This document shows, in pieces, positions 61,944 to 64,000 of a stretch of DNA of 64,000 bases. Below the pieces are notes generated by a model that saw only the letters and a program-made list of their open reading frames with translations, ran no database searches and had not been told where the DNA came from. Position 1 is the stretch's first letter, and the number at the start of each line of letters is the position of its first letter. The stretch spans positions 372,001 to 436,000 of the forward strand of contig JAHBTQ010000001.1 of assembly GCA_019638495.1 (NCBI GenBank), read 5' to 3'. The position numbers and the translations under genes are program-made. The stretch comes from Taibaiella sp. GTDB lineage: Bacteria; Bacteroidota; Bacteroidia; Chitinophagales; Chitinophagaceae.

Positions 61944-62720
61944 TTACTTACCTGTAAACACCGGCTTCCTCTTTTCCAGGAAGGCTTGTACGCCTTCGCG
62001 GAAATCGTGGGTGGCACCAGCTATCATCTGGGTCATCTTCTCCATATCCAGCTGGCCCTCTATGCTATGGTTAAAGGTACTGTTGAGCAGGCGCTTTGTA
62101 AGGCCCAGGCCGCGTGTAGGCATCTGTGCCAGTGTCACAGCCATCTTCTTAGCTTCTGCTTCAAACACATCATCGGCATAAGACTTATATATCATGCCCA
62201 TAGCCACGGCATCGGCTGCACTCACTTTTTCGCCGGTCATCATAAGGGCAGCTGCGCGCTGCAGGCCCACGAGGCGTGGCAAAAAGTAAGTGCCGCCGCT
62301 ATCCGGTATCAGGCCTATTTTGCTGAAGGCCTGTATAAATGATGCACTTTCTGCCGCGAGTACTATATCGCACGCAATGGCGAGGTTGGCACCGGCACCG
62401 GCGGCTACACCGTTTACCGCTGCTATCACAGGCTTCTCCACATTGCGAATGCGCAGGATGGTGGCGTTATAGTGTTCGCGTACCATACGTTCAAAATCAT
62501 CGGGCGAGGGATTCATGGCTTCAGACAGATCCTGGCCAGAGCAAAAGCCCTTGCCCGCGCCGGTCAGGTATATGCAGCGCACCTGGTCGTCATCTGCACA
62601 ATCGTCCAGCGCTTCCTGCAGCTCCATTGCCATCTCTCGGTTGAAACTGTTGTATTTCTCAGGCCTGTTTAGCGTTATGTAGCCTACACCATTTTCTTTT
62701 GTCAGCAGTACGGTACTCAT
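61944..62720 (-). CDS. Enoyl-CoA hydratase/isomerase family protein
   Basis: A 258-residue crotonase-fold enzyme from the ATG at 62720. The oxyanion-hole segments are TGAGKGFCSGQDLSEA and VAAGAGANLAIACDIVLA. The catalytic region reads KIGLIPDSGGTYFLPRLVG, with Asp rather than Glu near the second acid position, as in PaaG-like isomerases of phenylacetate breakdown. No other paa gene is nearby, so the pathway is open. A -7 box lies 6 bases upstream. Confidence 0.88.
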   Translation of the reverse strand: MSTVLLTKENGVGYITLNRPEKYNSFNREMAMELQEALDDCADDDQVRCIYLTGAGKGFCSGQDLSEAMNPSPDDFERMVREHYNATILRIRNVEKPVIAAVNGVAAGAGANLAIACDIVLAAESASFIQAFSKIGLIPDSGGTYFLPRLVGLQRAAALMMTGEKVSAADAVAMGMIYKSYADDVFEAEAKKMAVTLAQMPTRGLGLTKRLLNSTFNHSIEGQLDMEKMTQMIAGATHDFREGVQAFLEKRKPVFTGK

Positions 62721-62726
62721 AGATTT

Positions 62727-62734
62727 CAAAGGTA
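62727..62734 (-). promoter_or_regulatory. -7 element (TACCTTTG) for the enoyl-CoA hydratase
   Basis: A full TAnnTTTG match on the minus strand ending 6 bases before the ATG at 62720. Confidence 0.35.
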
Positions 62735-62773
62735 GGGAGAAAGGCGAATTGATAAAATGACCAAAGTTGGCTC

Positions 62774-63298
62774 CTAAAACTTAAAACCCACAAACAACAT
62801 ATTTGTTGCATCAAAGACGGAATAGTCCCTGGCTTGCGGCGGAAGGTTTGTATTTGTGCTATGAAAACTCTGGGAGTATCCATTAAAGCCAATAGTAGCA
62901 TATGGCCCTTGCCCCCTTGCATTTATGTGATACTGGTATCCGTAGGCAAGGGCGCAATAGGCACCGAAGGGTGTGATGGTGACTGAAGGCTTTTGGTCTC
63001 TTGTATAGTTGGCAATACCACCGTCCAGCTTCACAAACCACATGTGTTTCCGCTTTCCCCAATAAGGCCTGATGTCGATGTAACCAGCACTATAAACGCT
63101 ATTCACAGTTCCCTTGTAGAAATAAACGCTGTTTAGCCCGGCTCCTATGTCCAGGTGATCGAGCACCTTTCTGTCGTAGGTTGCTGACGCGCCGGCAGTA
63201 TAAATAAAGTTTGCATCTACAAACAGGTTGTGTTTGTTTTGGGCTTGTGCTGCTGTACAAACTATTGCCAATGCCAATATGCCGGCTATCTTCTTCAT
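62774..63298 (-). CDS. Small outer-membrane beta-barrel-like protein (paralogue of the 26282 gene)
   Basis: A 174-residue exported protein with a signal peptide ending AAQAQ. It shares length, order and many blocks with the protein at 26282 (QNKHNLFVD, GASATYDRKVLDHLDIGAGLN, YIDIRPYWGKRKHMWFVKLD, CALAYGYQYHINARG, QGPYATIGFNGY) and ends in FVGFKF. The terminal Phe and strand pattern suggest a small outer-membrane barrel. The function is unknown. Confidence 0.65.
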   Translation of the reverse strand: MKKIAGILALAIVCTAAQAQNKHNLFVDANFIYTAGASATYDRKVLDHLDIGAGLNSVYFYKGTVNSVYSAGYIDIRPYWGKRKHMWFVKLDGGIANYTRDQKPSVTITPFGAYCALAYGYQYHINARGQGPYATIGFNGYSQSFHSTNTNLPPQARDYSVFDATNMLFVGFKF

Positions 63299-63773
63299 TG
63301 TGTGCGCTTTGTGATGTTACAAACGTAGTGATTTAGGCTTTTATTGCCGGGGACACGACATCTCCCGGCCTCCCGACGCATTGGGACAGGTTCTCCGAAT
63401 GAGAGGTGAGGTCGAGTGAGCGCTGTTTAGGCTACGGTATATTTGTTCGGACTTCCGGTTTGCTTCCACCACGGCGGACAGGTCCGGTTATTTCCGGTTA
63501 TTTTATTCGACCGGAAGTGATGAAATGCTTTACTGGCAAGGGTTTGAGGGGGAATTTCTAGGCTTGTTGCTGGTAGCTGTTTTTGTCTGAACTAGGATTA
63601 TTAGGATTGAAGGATTTTAAGATTGCTCTGGCGCTAATGACATAATGACCAGCTAATATTAAGCTGCAAAGAGCGGGCCAGTTGTTTGTGTTTTGACAGG
63701 GTGGCAGGAGGGAGATATTCACAAAATGGGCGGATCGGTTGGTACATTCGTCCATACCCGATAGCTTTAGCTT
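63299..63773. other. Gene-free intergenic stretch with short repeats
   Basis: No convincing gene is seen in 475 bases. ACTTCCGGT at 63451-63459 has its exact inverted copy ACCGGAAGT at 63510-63518, with two CCGGTTATT words between them. The segment 63586-63625 (CTGAACTAGGATTATTAGG and on) looks like a dispersed Bacteroidota intergenic repeat. A TATATTTG at 63438 is too far from the next gene to assign. Confidence 0.45.
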
Positions 63774-64000
63774 ATGAATATCGCTCCACTGTTATTTCCT
63801 TTAATCTGTATTCTGCAAAATATTAAGGCGACTGCGCAAAATATTCACGGAGCGAACCCGCATATAGGAGATGTAGTAACTATAGCCGGCAAAGGTGGCA
63901 AAGGAAAGGGAAGCAATGGGCAAATTGCCAGAAACTCTGTCTTTGACAGGCCAACCGGTGCTGCAGATGACTTCGAAGAAAATGTCTATATCGCTGACAA
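63774..64000 (+). CDS. NHL-repeat-type secreted protein, N-terminal part
   Basis: The gene starts at the ATG at 63774 and runs off the window after 75 codons. A signal peptide (NIAPLLFPLICILQNIKATAQ) is followed by the beginning of an NHL-type beta-propeller: VVTIAGKGGKGKGSNG, then FDRPTGAADDFEENVYIAD, which matches the usual PTGVAVD..GNVYIAD blade. Such proteins in Bacteroidota often end in a T9SS domain, but the end is not visible here. Confidence 0.65.
   Translation, partial: MNIAPLLFPLICILQNIKATAQNIHGANPHIGDVVTIAGKGGKGKGSNGQIARNSVFDRPTGAADDFEENVYIAD

Noticed and set aside
63438..63445. -7 element TATATTTG
   Set aside because: The match is perfect but lies more than 300 bases from the only downstream gene, with no ORF between; chance occurrence is likely.

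Overview
The window is a stretch of a Bacteroidota chromosome of roughly half G+C. It most resembles the Chitinophagaceae/Chitinophagales. The evidence is a GldC gliding protein, two proteins with type IX secretion (T9SS) C-terminal sorting domains, a TonB-dependent receptor with a carboxypeptidase-like N-terminal domain, a DUF4271 protein beside uroporphyrinogen-III synthase, many lipoproteins with early-Cys signals, CX4CH cytochrome domains, and repeated TAnnTTTG -7 promoter elements in place of Shine-Dalgarno-led starts. No rRNA, CRISPR array, integrase or intact transposase was seen. One tRNA gene (Lys, TTT) is present.

Layout. 0-3 kb: the end of an anthranilate/aminodeoxychorismate synthase amidotransferase, a PEBP-family lipid-binding-type protein, a lipoprotein, and a DsbD/CcdA-like membrane protein without its redox cysteines. 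3-6.7 kb: a signalling module in which a hybrid histidine kinase (HisKA-HATPase-REC-HPt) lies between two paralogous single-domain response regulators. 6.8-9.1 kb: a CX4CH-cytochrome/beta-propeller lipoprotein and a methyltransferase. 9.5-12.7 kb: a housekeeping block of HU, a TPR protein, a 30-residue basic mS38/bS22-like ribosomal protein and RNase G behind a strongly structured leader. 12.7-14 kb: repeat-rich intergenic DNA around an orphan terminase-small-subunit-like HTH protein. 14-18.3 kb: envelope sugar genes. 18.3-22.7 kb: a TolC-HlyD-ABC exporter operon whose ATPase is degenerate. 22.9-26.1 kb: a MoxR ATPase paired with a large exported helical-repeat protein.

27.6-30.2 kb is a three-gene exported operon: a T9SS GEVED protein, a small CX4CH cytochrome, and a second cytochrome/propeller lipoprotein. 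30.2-40.5 kb is a visibly more AT-rich polysaccharide island with a GT2 glycosyltransferase, two sugar epimerases, an FkbM methyltransferase and four polytopic proteins that look like GT-C-type enzymes, two of them paralogues. It ends in gene debris that includes a decayed piece of gldC. 40.5-45.3 kb: an Omp28-like T9SS protein, gldC, a YqeY protein, a HAD phosphatase, tRNA-Lys and two lipoproteins. 45.3-50.5 kb: a molybdenum hydroxylase operon with [2Fe-2S] subunit, di-haem cytochrome, TAT-exported Mo subunit, XdhC and MocA. 50.6-53.6 kb: a pseudouridine synthase, then a Crp/Fnr regulator, a membrane protein and an SDR. 53.6-61.2 kb: a TonB receptor, Rpe, a TPR lipoprotein, an OmpA-type protein, HemD and DUF4271. 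61.3-61.8 kb: a VapBC-like toxin-antitoxin pair whose toxin carries two in-frame TAG codons. The window closes with an enoyl-CoA hydratase, a small beta-barrel protein paralogous to the one at 26.3 kb, and the start of an NHL-repeat protein.

The items most worth following up are the degenerate exporter, the cysteine-less DsbD-like protein, the MoxR/large-repeat-protein pair, the paired DD/HxEHR membrane proteins, the structured RNase G leader, and the toxin gene with two amber codons. All functions are inferred from reading the sequence; no database search was run.
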